From contig NZ_LMHW01000001.1 of the NCBI RefSeq assembly GCF_001428525.1, positions 551,883 through 615,882 of the forward strand: DNA of 64,000 nt, in the 5' to 3' direction. Origin of the DNA: Flavobacterium sp. Root186 (GTDB lineage: Bacteria; Bacteroidota; Bacteroidia; Flavobacteriales; Flavobacteriaceae). The notes below the pieces were generated by a model. The model was given only the letters and a program-made list of their open reading frames with translations, had not been told where the DNA came from and did not search any database. The translations under genes were made by a program, and so were the position numbers. Positions 1 through 8,276 of this stretch are shown here, piece after piece; positions within the stretch are counted from its first letter, which is position 1; the number at the start of each line of letters is the position of its first letter.

Positions 1-261
1 CTTCTTGAAGGCGCCGATGAAATTAAAATATACGGAAACTACTATAACGTAGAAGCTAAAATAGTTCAGATTGAAGGACTTTCTGCGCACGGAGATCAGG
101 AAGATCTTATAAACTGGCTTTCGGCACTTAAAAATGTTCCTAAATGTATTTACTTAGTACACGGAGAAAATCTTCCCGCAGATGAACTTCGAATTAAAAT
201 TCAGCATCGATATGGTTTTAACTGCAGTGTTCCGATCATAGGAACTGAAATAGAAATTTAG
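1..261 (+). CDS. MBL-fold metallo-hydrolase, C-terminal end (partial)
   Basis: The reading frame is open from the first base of the window and stops at 259-261, giving the last 86 residues of a protein that begins outside. The segment contains IEGLSAHGDQEDLINWL followed by a KCIYLVHGE stretch. These are the SAHGD and VHGE motifs of the beta-CASP / RNA-specificity region at the C-terminus of metallo-beta-lactamase-fold nucleases and hydrolases, where the two His residues help to bind the metals. I infer a cytoplasmic RNase J / CPSF-like hydrolase. The substrate cannot be told from this fragment. The gene converges on the P-type ATPase gene with only 9 bases between the stops. Confidence 0.8.
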   Translation, partial: LLEGADEIKIYGNYYNVEAKIVQIEGLSAHGDQEDLINWLSALKNVPKCIYLVHGENLPADELRIKIQHRYGFNCSVPIIGTEIEI

Positions 262-270
262 AACTATTTT

Positions 271-2784
271 TTATTTCCTTCTTAAATATTTTGGAACCTC
301 AAACCATAATACAGAGACTGATCCTGCCAAAACACATAAAATAAGTTGAAAAATGGTAGGTATTTCGAAATTAAATAAAGAACGCAAAAAGGGCACTGCG
401 AATAGTAGTATAACCAAAAGCACTGTAATGCCTATTAAAAGAGAAACCATGAAATTTTTATAGTGAAGTGTTACCCATAATGAATAATAAAAAGATCGGT
501 TTACCAATGTGAGTACAACATTGGCTGTAATCAAAGTCAAAAAAACCAAACTTCGCGTGCTGTCTTCATTCCATTGATTGTATACTGACCACTGATATAC
601 GCCTAATACTCCTACAGTAATAGCAATTCCCTGCAAAATACTTGTTATCAATTCTTTTGTCTTAAAAAAAGTAGCCGTCAATGCTCTTGGCCCTCTTTGC
701 ATGGTATCTGCTTCAGTAGGTTCATTCTCATAAAGTATCGAACAAGTTGGTCCCATAATAAGTTCGAGCAGAATTACATGTAGTGGACTGAATATATTCG
801 GGTAAATCCATCCTAAAGCAAGTGGAATAAAAACGATCAGAATTATAGGTATATGTATTGATATAATGTACTGAATTGCCTTTTTTAGATTCGTATAAAT
901 TCTCCTTCCCATTGCTACTGCATCTACCATTTTAGAAAGATCATCTTCCACCAGAATCAACGAAGCAGCATCTTTTGCTATAGCTGTTCCTTTTTTCCCC
1001 ATGGCAATACCTATGTGGGCTGCTTTAAGTGAAGGTCCGTCATTTACGCCGTCACCGGTCATGGCTACAATTTGTCCATTTGCTTTGAGAGCGTTGACAA
1101 TTCTTAGTTTGGCTTCGGGAAACATTCGACTAAACAAATTAATATCCATTACTTTACTTTGTAATTCTGAATCACTCAACTTCATTAGCTCATCGCCTGT
1201 AATCGCTTTATCAAATCCCTTGAAACCGATTTGCTGCGCTATCGCATTTGTTGTGCGGGCATTATCTCCGGTAATAATCTTCACTCCTATTCCTGCTTCG
1301 TAAAAAGACTTTAGAACCTGCGAAATATTATCCTTTGGTGGATCATAGAAAGCAACAAGGCCTTTAAATACAAATGGAATTTCCTGCTGTGTTTTAGGAT
1401 AGCTATTGCTTTCTAAAATTCCTTTGGCAACACCAAGAACCCTGTAGCCTTTTCCGGTCAGTTTATCCATAGCCAATTGTAAAACTTCTCTTTCATTACT
1501 TGTAAGATGGCAAACTTCAAAAATTGCTTCAGGCGCACCTTTTGCTGCGATAATACGATTTCCTCCTGCATCTTCAAAAATATGGGTCATCATTGGCGGC
1601 TTGCCTGATAATGGATATTCATGAATCATTTTAAAGTTGGTCGTCAAATCTTTAGCTGTAAACTTTTTATACGTGTTATGCAGAGCAATTTCCATAGGAT
1701 CAAAAGGTATGGGCTCACTAGCCCACATCGCCGTTGTTATAAGGTCCTCCGTTTCTTTTATTTCTTCAAAAGTAGTAACGTCTGCCTCAAGCCCTGATGG
1801 GAGATAAAGACCCGCTAACTCCATTTTATTCTGGGTAATAGTACCCGTTTTATCTGTACAAATAATAGTCGCACTGCCCAGTGTTTCAACTGTTTTCATT
1901 TGCTTGACCACAATGCCCATTTTCATTAACCGGCGTGCTCCCAATGCCATAAATGTTGTAAACGCAACCGGAATCTCTTCTGGTAATATACTCATGGCCA
2001 AAGTAAGCGCTACCAAAAGGCTTCCCAAAACATTACCCATTCTGGCATAATTGATAGCCCATACCAGAATAAAAACCAGAACTCCAACAAAAACCATTTT
2101 TTTTATAAAATTTCCAATCTGAAGTTCTAAAGGCGTCTTTTCTTCGGCAATAGCTTCGAGGCTGCTTCCTATTTTACCTAACCTTGTTTCGTTGCCAATT
2201 TCTGTTACTTTAATAATAGCCAGTCCACTGACAATAGTAGTTCCCGAAAACACTTTATTATCTTCTTTATCTTTATCTTTAAAAACACTCATCGATTCAC
2301 CGGTAAGTATCGATTCGTTTACCGAAAAATCATTTGAACTCATGATAACTCCGTCAGCAGGGACTAATCCCCCTTCCTCTACAATTACCAGGTCACTAAC
2401 AACAATATCTTGTGTTTTAATATTTTGCTGTTTACCCTCACGAATAACTTTGCACAAAGGTTCTGTGAATTCCTGTAATTTTGCCAAAGCATTTTGGCTT
2501 CTCTTTTCCTGATAAAGTGATATTGCCGCTATTAATAAAATTGAAACTGTAAGAAATAGTGCGTCGCTATATTGCCTATTGATAAAGTAAATTCCGGCAG
2601 CAACGAGTAATAAAAGAATCATTGGTTCTGCAAAGATGCTTTTTAGAAAAGCTACGAACCTGTTCTCTTTTTTGTAATTGTACTTATTGATTCCATATTT
2701 TGCTCTAAAGTCAAGTACTTCTTCAATATTTAGTCCCTGTAATTCTTGTTCCTTATTATTCATAGCTTGTACATAAATTAGCAT
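271..2784 (-). CDS. P-type cation-transporting ATPase (P2-like)
   Basis: This 837-residue inner-membrane protein should use ATP to move a cation. The actuator loop motif TGES is near residue 162. The phosphorylation motif CTDKTGT follows at about 310 and the hinge TGDGVND at about 580. Membrane segments lie at about 50-95, 230-290 and 640-830, as expected for P2-type pumps. The M4 motif reads PEEIPVAF. The M6 segment reads LLELIMGPTCSI instead of the NLVTDGLPA-like sequence of Ca2+ pumps, so the transported ion is uncertain. An N-terminal cation-ATPase domain is visible (EVLDFRAKYGINKY). The start may be the second Met (residue 8, position 2763), because residues 1-7 do not look like family sequence. 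The gene lies next to OsmC, BON and universal stress genes, which suggests a role in stress ion homeostasis. Confidence 0.88.
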   Translation of the reverse strand: MLIYVQAMNNKEQELQGLNIEEVLDFRAKYGINKYNYKKENRFVAFLKSIFAEPMILLLLVAAGIYFINRQYSDALFLTVSILLIAAISLYQEKRSQNALAKLQEFTEPLCKVIREGKQQNIKTQDIVVSDLVIVEEGGLVPADGVIMSSNDFSVNESILTGESMSVFKDKDKEDNKVFSGTTIVSGLAIIKVTEIGNETRLGKIGSSLEAIAEEKTPLELQIGNFIKKMVFVGVLVFILVWAINYARMGNVLGSLLVALTLAMSILPEEIPVAFTTFMALGARRLMKMGIVVKQMKTVETLGSATIICTDKTGTITQNKMELAGLYLPSGLEADVTTFEEIKETEDLITTAMWASEPIPFDPMEIALHNTYKKFTAKDLTTNFKMIHEYPLSGKPPMMTHIFEDAGGNRIIAAKGAPEAIFEVCHLTSNEREVLQLAMDKLTGKGYRVLGVAKGILESNSYPKTQQEIPFVFKGLVAFYDPPKDNISQVLKSFYEAGIGVKIITGDNARTTNAIAQQIGFKGFDKAITGDELMKLSDSELQSKVMDINLFSRMFPEAKLRIVNALKANGQIVAMTGDGVNDGPSLKAAHIGIAMGKKGTAIAKDAASLILVEDDLSKMVDAVAMGRRIYTNLKKAIQYIISIHIPIILIVFIPLALGWIYPNIFSPLHVILLELIMGPTCSILYENEPTEADTMQRGPRALTATFFKTKELITSILQGIAITVGVLGVYQWSVYNQWNEDSTRSLVFLTLITANVVLTLVNRSFYYSLWVTLHYKNFMVSLLIGITVLLVILLFAVPFLRSLFNFEIPTIFQLILCVLAGSVSVLWFEVPKYLRRK

Positions 2785-2861
2785 CGCCGTATAATATCTT
2801 AAAGATACAAAATAAGTTTTGCTTTAAACAGCGGCTTCAAGTATTGAAAAGTATAGCTTTT

Positions 2862-3299
2862 TTATTCCAGACTAACCGATGGAAAGATGTGCAGTCGTAC
2901 ATTTAAGGCCTTTAAAACCAAACAATGTTCTTTACAAATTGAGAAAATTTTCAATGTTTTGTTGATCATTTTGCTTTCCTCAATAACGGCCATAGGTCTT
3001 AGTACAATATCAGTTATCTCTGAAAATTCATCTGATAGTAGTATAGCTGCACGGGCGCTACTTTTGAACTTTTTAAACTTGATTCCTTTGTGTTTGGCTG
3101 TATTAAAAAATGCAGTCATATAAGAACTTTCTACGGCGGCGAGAAATAGATGTTCTGCTGACCACGCATTTTCATCGAGATTTTTTAAACAGGAATAAGA
3201 TGATACTTCTATATCATTATTAAAGATAACGGCACTTACTTTTGCAGTTCCATTTAGCTGACATTCCAAATCTACCTGATATTCCTGTGAAGTTTTCAT
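2862..3299 (-). CDS. OsmC-like protein lacking the first catalytic Cys
   Basis: The 145-residue product has the OsmC/Ohr fold layout. There is an N-terminal beta region, then NAWSAEHLFLAAVESSYMTAFF (read here in two parts: NAWSAEHLFLA, AVESSYMTAFF), then a C-terminal SICKEHCLVLKAL segment. In peroxide-reducing OsmC and Ohr proteins the helix after the 'P-E-LL-AA' stretch carries the peroxidatic Cys. Here the corresponding position reads ESSY with no Cys. The resolving-type Cys in KEHCLV is kept. Peroxidase activity is therefore doubtful, and a binding or structural role is possible. The gene is transcribed away from the YflT-like gene, with the P-type ATPase 77 bases downstream on the same strand. 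Confidence 0.75.
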   Translation of the reverse strand: MKTSQEYQVDLECQLNGTAKVSAVIFNNDIEVSSYSCLKNLDENAWSAEHLFLAAVESSYMTAFFNTAKHKGIKFKKFKSSARAAILLSDEFSEITDIVLRPMAVIEESKMINKTLKIFSICKEHCLVLKALNVRLHIFPSVSLE

Positions 3300-3301
3300 A
3301 A

Positions 3302-3316
3302 TAACTAAATTAGTTA
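3302..3316. promoter_or_regulatory. palindrome directly upstream of the OsmC-like gene
   Basis: TAACTAA-A-TTAGTTA is a perfect inverted repeat with 7-base arms. It ends two bases before the OsmC-like start codon on the minus strand. Its position, overlapping the probable untranslated leader, suits an operator for a small dimeric repressor. No candidate regulator gene is adjacent. Confidence 0.35.
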
Positions 3317-3407
3317 GTTCTTCATTAGTAATAAATGATATCCAACATATCTTTTATCTGGCACTAAATTAAAAACTAAAAACAGAAGTGCTAAAAGTCA
3401 TTATTAC

Positions 3408-3425
3408 AAATGATTCAGATCATTT
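3408..3425. promoter_or_regulatory. Crp/FNR-type palindrome AAATGAT-TCAG-ATCATTT
   Basis: A perfect inverted repeat with 7-base arms and a 4-base spacer lies in the divergent region between the OsmC-like gene and the YflT-like gene. Its core TGAT-N4-ATCA matches the general FNR-type half-site spacing (TTGAT-N4-ATCAA). Two similar sites occur at 9732-9771 in the other divergent region of the stress block. Assignment to a Crp/FNR-family protein is inference. Confidence 0.45.
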
Positions 3426-3557
3426 TTATTCTTTGTGCTTTAATGCAATTTTACATAGCAAAAGGAATTAACGGTAAATTTTAGATTTAAGAGTTGCACA
3501 AGCTTCTAATTTCTAAAAACCTAATAAAATCTTATACTAACCCAAAAAAAGATAGCC

Positions 3558-4085
3558 ATGGAAAATCAACAATTATTTGTAGCAAATTATAAAACACAGC
3601 AGCAGGCTGAAGATGCAATCAAAAAACTAAAAAAAAGTGGTTACGACATTACAAAACTTTCACTAATTGGTAAAGATTGCTATATAGAACAAAATATTCT
3701 TGGATACTTTAACATTTACGACAAAATGGAAAAATGGAGCACTACCGGATTATTTGCTATAGGTCTTTGTGGGTTAATATTTGGAATGCTTTTCATTTTC
3801 AACGTTATGGCAAGTTTTCCATACTTTAGAATCCCCATAATATATGCCTGTATAGCTATACTTCTGGGTGCTACGCTTCCGCTTATCGGTATGGGATTTT
3901 CAAAAGACAAAACCATAAAATATAGCACCGAAGTGAAAGCCCGCAAATATGTGCTATTCGCTCAGGAAACAAATGCCAACATTGAAATTATGAGAACTAT
4001 ACTCGATACTCATGTTCCCAAACAAAATTCAATACAAGAAAAAGAAAACCAAACTTTATTAGAAAACGAAGCTTTTGACCTTTAA
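3558..4085 (+). CDS. YflT-like (general stress protein 17M) membrane protein
   Basis: This 175-residue protein starts with a soluble domain of about 50 residues. It reads FVANYKTQQQAEDAIKKL, then SGYDITKLSLIG, which resembles the general stress protein 17M / YflT domain: a short ferredoxin-like module that begins 'V.Y.s..eAe.AI..L...Gy....IS'. Two hydrophobic stretches follow at about residues 64-88 and 94-115 and are probable membrane helices. The C-terminal tail is polar. The function is unknown. The company of BON and universal stress proteins suggests an envelope stress role. It is probably cotranscribed with the BON gene 62 bases downstream. Confidence 0.7.
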   Translation: MENQQLFVANYKTQQQAEDAIKKLKKSGYDITKLSLIGKDCYIEQNILGYFNIYDKMEKWSTTGLFAIGLCGLIFGMLFIFNVMASFPYFRIPIIYACIAILLGATLPLIGMGFSKDKTIKYSTEVKARKYVLFAQETNANIEIMRTILDTHVPKQNSIQEKENQTLLENEAFDL

Positions 4086-4147
4086 CATTAAAAACTAAAA
4101 TTTAAAATAAAGCTACTATTACTATTAACTATCTAAATGAAAATGAT

Positions 4148-4816
4148 ATGAAAACAAATGAAGAATTACAAAGAGATGTTCAAGACGCCATTAAATGGGA
4201 ACCACAGCTGCATGCCGCAGAAATTGGTGTAACTGCAAAAGATGGTGTAGTAACCCTAATGGGAACTGTAGACGCCTATTATAAAAAAATTGAAGCTGAA
4301 AATGCCGCCAAAAATGTTGATGGCGTCAAAGCAGTTGTTGAAGAAATTGAAATCAAATATTCCAGCAATACCAAGTCTGATGAAGATATTGCCAACGATG
4401 TATTAAAAGCTCTAACAGATAATTGGAATGTACCTCAGGAAAAGATTCAGATTAAAGTTGAAAAAGGCTGGGTCACCCTTGAGGGTCAGGTAATCTGGAA
4501 TTATCAAAAAGAAGCCGCCAATAAATCCGTCGGCCATCTTACAGGTGTGAAAGGCGTAACTAACCGTATCAAAATAAAATCTGAAATACAGGATGAAATT
4601 GAGAAAAAAAATATTGTAAAAGCCTTAGAAAGCAACTGGACACTGCACTCTGAGAACATATTCGTTAAAGTCGATGGTACAACCGTGACATTGACAGGAG
4701 CTGTTTCTTCACTTTTTCAAAAAGATCTTGCAGAAAAAATAGTTTGGAAAACTCCGGGAATCTGGTCCGTCAGTAATCAGCTTGTTGTGGAACATAAGTA
4801 TGCCATATCAGAATAA
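4148..4816 (+). CDS. triple-BON-domain protein (OsmY-like)
   Basis: The 222-residue product contains three BON domains in tandem, at about 3-72, 79-147 and 149-216. Each has the pattern 'I...V..G.VTL.G.V......A...v....GV..V.n.i'. BON domains bind phospholipid or envelope surfaces in OsmY and related stress proteins. No signal peptide is visible, so the protein may be cytoplasmic or membrane-peripheral. Two paralogs of the same build lie at 8277-8948 and 8975-9634 on the other strand. A strong hairpin terminator follows the stop codon. Confidence 0.85.
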   Translation: MKTNEELQRDVQDAIKWEPQLHAAEIGVTAKDGVVTLMGTVDAYYKKIEAENAAKNVDGVKAVVEEIEIKYSSNTKSDEDIANDVLKALTDNWNVPQEKIQIKVEKGWVTLEGQVIWNYQKEAANKSVGHLTGVKGVTNRIKIKSEIQDEIEKKNIVKALESNWTLHSENIFVKVDGTTVTLTGAVSSLFQKDLAEKIVWKTPGIWSVSNQLVVEHKYAISE

Positions 4817-4820
4817 CTTT

Positions 4821-4850
4821 AAAAGGGAGATGAAGTTCTCCCTTTTATTC
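4821..4850 (+). terminator. intrinsic terminator after the BON gene
   Basis: AAAAGGGAGA-TGAAGT-TCTCCCTTTT forms a perfect 10-bp stem with a 6-base loop. It begins 4 bases after the BON stop codon and ends in a T-rich run, so it should end the YflT-BON transcript. Confidence 0.85.
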
Positions 4851-4920
4851 CAGTTTTTAAAATGCATAAAGAGATTTTTTTGATAGTTTTTCCTAAAAAT
4901 TATTTTTAAAATTAAAAATT

Positions 4921-5019
4921 ATGAAAACAATAATAACGTTAATGGCAATTACAGCAATCACTGCTATAATTCTGATTAGTAACATAAGACGAAACCAAAA
5001 AAAACTAACTCTTAAATAG
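4921..5019 (+). CDS. 32-residue membrane peptide
   Basis: A small open frame encodes MKTIITLMAITAITAIILIS followed by a basic tail (NIRRNQKKLTLK). This is one hydrophobic helix with a positive C-terminus, as in a single-pass membrane micropeptide. It starts 70 bases after the terminator and 7 bases before another small membrane ORF. I do not recognise a family. It could be a free-standing micropeptide, or a frame with signal-peptide composition but no function. Confidence 0.45.
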   Translation: MKTIITLMAITAITAIILISNIRRNQKKLTLK

Positions 5020-5026
5020 CAATATC

Positions 5027-5197
5027 ATGGAACCAAGCTGGATCATATTAACATTTATGAGCATCGTCATTTTAATTGTGATGATTTACATCTTTATACA
5101 AAATAATAAAGACCGCAAACAATATGAAAAAGATTTAAATACACCTTCAAATCTGTATGAAGAAGAATCTGAAGTAAATGACTTAGATAAATTTTGA
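5027..5197 (+). CDS. 56-residue single-pass membrane protein
   Basis: The frame encodes MEPSWIILTFMSIVILIVMI, then YIFIQNNKDRKQYEKD, then an acidic tail (EEESEVNDLDKF). It has one N-terminal membrane helix followed by a charged segment of about 30 residues. The build resembles small CcoQ- or membrane-scaffold-like proteins, but no family can be assigned. The order membrane peptide / this gene / 159-residue membrane protein / universal stress protein on one strand, with short spacers, suggests one transcript. Confidence 0.55.
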   Translation: MEPSWIILTFMSIVILIVMIYIFIQNNKDRKQYEKDLNTPSNLYEEESEVNDLDKF

Positions 5198-5224
5198 CAT
5201 TTTATCCTGTAAATATTTTAAAAT

Positions 5225-5704
5225 ATGAAAACTACAATACTGTATGTTCTGTTTTTCATAACGACGGCACTTACGTTAGTAAATCGTTATACTTCTTTTT
5301 ATATCAATAATTCAATACTTCATTTTGTCATCCTTTTTATTGCAGCTTTTACTTTTGTATTTATAGCAAGCCAGTTATTTGGAAAATTAAAAAGATCAAG
5401 ATCACAGTTACTGGCATTCATTATTGTTGGAGTTTTATGTTTTATTAAATCCTTCCTTACTTGGGGTGGTGACTGGAAAACACAAACAATTTTATACAAG
5501 AATTTGACCAATGATAATAAAACCATAGAATTTCAAATGCGTGGTGATCGCTTTTCATTCGGATATAAAAAACGCGTTGTAAACAGGTTAAAATTATTTC
5601 CCGGATTTGACTGGACTACTGATATTGATACCGCGACAATCGATCACAAACACTGGAAAAAAATGAATCTTTATGTTAATGAAATGAAGTTTGCCTCAAA
5701 ATAA
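5225..5704 (+). CDS. membrane protein of unknown function
   Basis: The 159-residue protein has three hydrophobic segments at about residues 5-20, 31-50 and 62-80. A polar C-terminal half follows with FQMRGDRFSFGYKKRVV and PGFDWTTDIDTATID. The C-terminal half looks like a periplasmic or cytoplasmic beta-rich domain. I recognise no family. It is 27 bases downstream of the small membrane ORF and 67 bases upstream of the preferred start of the universal stress gene, so it probably belongs to the same transcript. Confidence 0.6.
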   Translation: MKTTILYVLFFITTALTLVNRYTSFYINNSILHFVILFIAAFTFVFIASQLFGKLKRSRSQLLAFIIVGVLCFIKSFLTWGGDWKTQTILYKNLTNDNKTIEFQMRGDRFSFGYKKRVVNRLKLFPGFDWTTDIDTATIDHKHWKKMNLYVNEMKFASK

Positions 5705-5771
5705 TAATAAACTGAATTTGTCATTAATTAAAACAATTAGGGCTTCGTACCCGATCAAAAATCTAGAAAGC

Positions 5772-6602
5772 ATGAAAAAAATACTTGTTACAACCGACTT
5801 ATCTCATAGCTCCAAAGTAGCTGTACGTTTTGCTATTCAGCTGGCATCTCAAATAGGTTATGAACTTACATTTCTATATGTAAATACGTCATTTATTATT
5901 GATCCCTTTTCAGCTGTTACTTTTGTAGGTCTTCCGGAGCCAGATAACAAAAAACAGGAGCAAGCTCTTATAAAATTTGTACATACACTCTACAGACAAA
6001 CCAACAAACAGCCAGATAAAACAACCTATATTGCGGAAAATAAACTTGATGTAAGCGAAGCCATTCTAAATTGTGCCAAAAGAATTAAAGCCGATTATAT
6101 CTGTATGAGTACAAGAGGCGGCGGTCTTGTAAATAAGCTATTAGGAAGTCATACGACCAGAATCTTGCATGACTCTCCGATCCCACTTCTGGTTGTTCCA
6201 AGACATTACAGAATAAAAAAATTAAGTACTATTTTATACCCGTCAGATTTAGAAAAAATAGAAACTGAACTGCCGTTGATTAAAAAATTTGCATCCTCGT
6301 TTGATGCTTCGATCGCTGTTTACCATTATGATTATTTTACAGAGGAAGAAGAAGTCAACAAAAAACTCAATAAAATAGAGCATAAATTTAATTCTGACAA
6401 AGTATCTTTTCATTTCAAAAAGTTAAATCCGGAAGTATCTCTATTACGACACTTACAGATTGATATTATGACAATCAAACCATCTATCATAACCATGTTT
6501 GCCAAAGAAAACCGAAACTGGTTGGAGCAATTATTTCAACCGCTTAAAACTTCTGAAAAAGGTTTTAATACCAGAACCCCGATGCTTGTATTTAAAAAAT
6601 AA
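5772..6602 (+). CDS. universal stress protein
   Basis: The start at 5772 gives MKKILVTTDLSHSSKVAVRF, the normal first strand and helix of a universal stress protein. The frame is open further upstream, but those residues overlap the previous gene and match nothing in the family. The 276-residue protein has one complete Usp domain (about 1-145) with the ATP-binding pattern STRGGG-LVNKLLGSHTTRIL. A second, degenerate domain (about 155-275) lacks that motif. Usp proteins are cytoplasmic nucleotide-binding stress proteins. A long hairpin follows the gene. Confidence 0.85.
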   Translation: MKKILVTTDLSHSSKVAVRFAIQLASQIGYELTFLYVNTSFIIDPFSAVTFVGLPEPDNKKQEQALIKFVHTLYRQTNKQPDKTTYIAENKLDVSEAILNCAKRIKADYICMSTRGGGLVNKLLGSHTTRILHDSPIPLLVVPRHYRIKKLSTILYPSDLEKIETELPLIKKFASSFDASIAVYHYDYFTEEEEVNKKLNKIEHKFNSDKVSFHFKKLNPEVSLLRHLQIDIMTIKPSIITMFAKENRNWLEQLFQPLKTSEKGFNTRTPMLVFKK

Positions 6603-6605
6603 TAA

Positions 6606-6642
6606 TTGGCAGGAAAATCAGATATACGATTTAACCTGCCAA
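6606..6642 (+). terminator. hairpin after the universal stress gene
   Basis: TTGGCAGG (6606-6613) pairs with CCTGCCAA (6635-6642), and inner AAATC/GATTT bases extend the stem. It starts 3 bases after the stop codon. The following T-run is weak, so termination is likely but not certain. Confidence 0.6.
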
Positions 6643-6805
6643 CACTTTATATATTAAACAATCCTGCTTTTTCGTAATAGCGGTAGTATCTTTAATGGTT
6701 CACAATCTTTGAATATTACTTTTAAAAATCCTCTTTATTTTCAATCGAGGTTGAAATCATAATCTCATACTGTTATAGAATTTGGGTAATCAAAAAACAA
6801 TTACA

Positions 6806-7453
6806 ATGAAAAGAAGTATATGGTTCATTATAGTATTGTCTGTTTTTTTAGTTCAATGCTCTAGCTCAAGTATAATTAGTTCATGGCAGGCCTCTGAGAA
6901 GCTTAATGTAAAAACTGGTCGTATCGTCGTAGTTGGATTGATAAAAGAATCAGATAAATCGCTTCAGTGGCAAATGGAAAATCATCTTGCTGACGATCTT
7001 TGCAATCTTGGTTATGATGCCGTTCCATCTATTGAACTTTATGGCATTGAAGCATTTAAAGGAAAAGATGAAAAAGAGATCATAAAACAATTAGAGCAAG
7101 ATGATATAGCTGCCGTTTTAACGATTGTATTGCTTAATAAACAAAAAGAAAAATACTATGCTCTAAAAAGTATGTATGATTTGACAGACCCATATAATGA
7201 TAATGACTTCTCTATTTACTATAACGCTATTTACACTAAAATCTACCAGGAAGGATATTATGTCAATGATACCTATTATTTTTGGGAAAGTAATTTTTTT
7301 ACAATGCCAGATCAAAAATTAGAATATTCCGTACAGACACAATCTTTTAATCCCTTAAACACCAATAGTCTTGCGCATGCGTATGGAAAACTAATTATAC
7401 AGGATATGCTTAGCAATAATATAATTTATAATGGTCATAAACAGAAAGAATAG
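6806..7453 (+). CDS. DUF4136-like lipoprotein
   Basis: The start at 6806 gives a lipoprotein signal: MKRSIWFIIVLSVFLVQC with the acylated Cys in LVQCSSSS. An upstream TTG in the same frame would place charged residues before the signal and is not preferred. The 215-residue mature protein begins SSWQASEKLNVKTGRIVVVG. This resembles DUF4136-like envelope lipoproteins, in which a conserved 'SSW' is followed by 'kilV.gl' and an 'L...G..a..S' segment. It is probably anchored in the outer membrane. The function is unknown. It stands alone between the Usp transcript and the convergent LOG gene. Confidence 0.65.
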   Translation: MKRSIWFIIVLSVFLVQCSSSSIISSWQASEKLNVKTGRIVVVGLIKESDKSLQWQMENHLADDLCNLGYDAVPSIELYGIEAFKGKDEKEIIKQLEQDDIAAVLTIVLLNKQKEKYYALKSMYDLTDPYNDNDFSIYYNAIYTKIYQEGYYVNDTYYFWESNFFTMPDQKLEYSVQTQSFNPLNTNSLAHAYGKLIIQDMLSNNIIYNGHKQKE

Positions 7454-7527
7454 AGCTATTCGGCTTAAAAAAGATTTCAAAAGACTAAAACTTTTAAATT
7501 ACAAATGTAAAATGAAAAGTTAAAACC

Positions 7528-8256
7528 TTAAATCCATTGACTGGGCGTAGGCTGAAATTTTGCTTTTAATCCATAATTTTTAATGCTATGCTCAATTATA
7601 AAAAGCCTTGCCTGTTCAATATCATCTGTTATCATGAATAATTTCGAATCAGCATCATTAATGGTTCCCTCACTTTTCATGAGATTAATATGCTCAATAA
7701 GCGCTTTATGGTATTGTGTATTGAAAAGTATTATTGGAAAGTTTTTAATCTTGCCTGTCTGTATAAGTGTAAGCGCTTCAAAATATTCATCTAATGTTCC
7801 AAAACCTCCAGGCATAACTACAAAGGCAAAAGAATATTTTACCAAAAGTATTTTACGAATAAAAAAATGTTTTGTCTCTACCCATTTATCGAGATAAGAA
7901 TTAGGCATTTGATCAACCGGCAGTTTAATATTACAACCAACAGTCTTCCCACCCACTTCTTTTGCTCCGCGATTAGCGGCTTCCATAAGACCTGGTCCTC
8001 CGCCTGTCATTATTGTAAAACCAAGTTTCGCAAATTCACCTGCAGCCCTTTTGGTAAATTCATAATAAACGTGATCTTCCTTAAAACGGGAAGATCCAAA
8101 AAAAGTGATACAAGGACCAATGTAATAGAGTTTACGAAAGGATTTTATCAGTTCCCATAAAATAATAATTATAAATTTCAGTTCAGCAAATCTCGACTGT
8201 GGCCCTTCTAAAAACTTAATTTCTGACTTATCACTTTGAGTTTCTTGCTCTGTCAT
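7528..8256 (-). CDS. LOG-family (TIGR00730) nucleotide phosphoribohydrolase
   Basis: The 242-residue protein carries both marks of the 'lysine decarboxylase-like' LOG family. These are TGGGPGLMEAANRGA near residue 80 and VMPGGFGTLDEYFEALTLIQ near residue 148, with the PGGxGTxxE active-site motif. Members hydrolyse nucleoside 5'-monophosphates such as cytokinin riboside monophosphates or AMP to a base and ribose phosphate. An N-terminal extension of about 35 residues (TEQETQSDKSEIKFLEGPQ) is longer than in minimal members. It follows the two minus-strand BON genes by 20 bases and is probably their operon partner. Confidence 0.85.
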   Translation of the reverse strand: MTEQETQSDKSEIKFLEGPQSRFAELKFIIIILWELIKSFRKLYYIGPCITFFGSSRFKEDHVYYEFTKRAAGEFAKLGFTIMTGGGPGLMEAANRGAKEVGGKTVGCNIKLPVDQMPNSYLDKWVETKHFFIRKILLVKYSFAFVVMPGGFGTLDEYFEALTLIQTGKIKNFPIILFNTQYHKALIEHINLMKSEGTINDADSKLFMITDDIEQARLFIIEHSIKNYGLKAKFQPTPSQWI

Positions 8257-8276
8257 AATTTCAATCGATTAATTAT

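Noticed and set aside
5691..5771. Upstream extension of the universal stress frame
   Set aside because: These 27 residues overlap the end of the preceding gene, and the family start MKKILVTTDLS lies at 5772.
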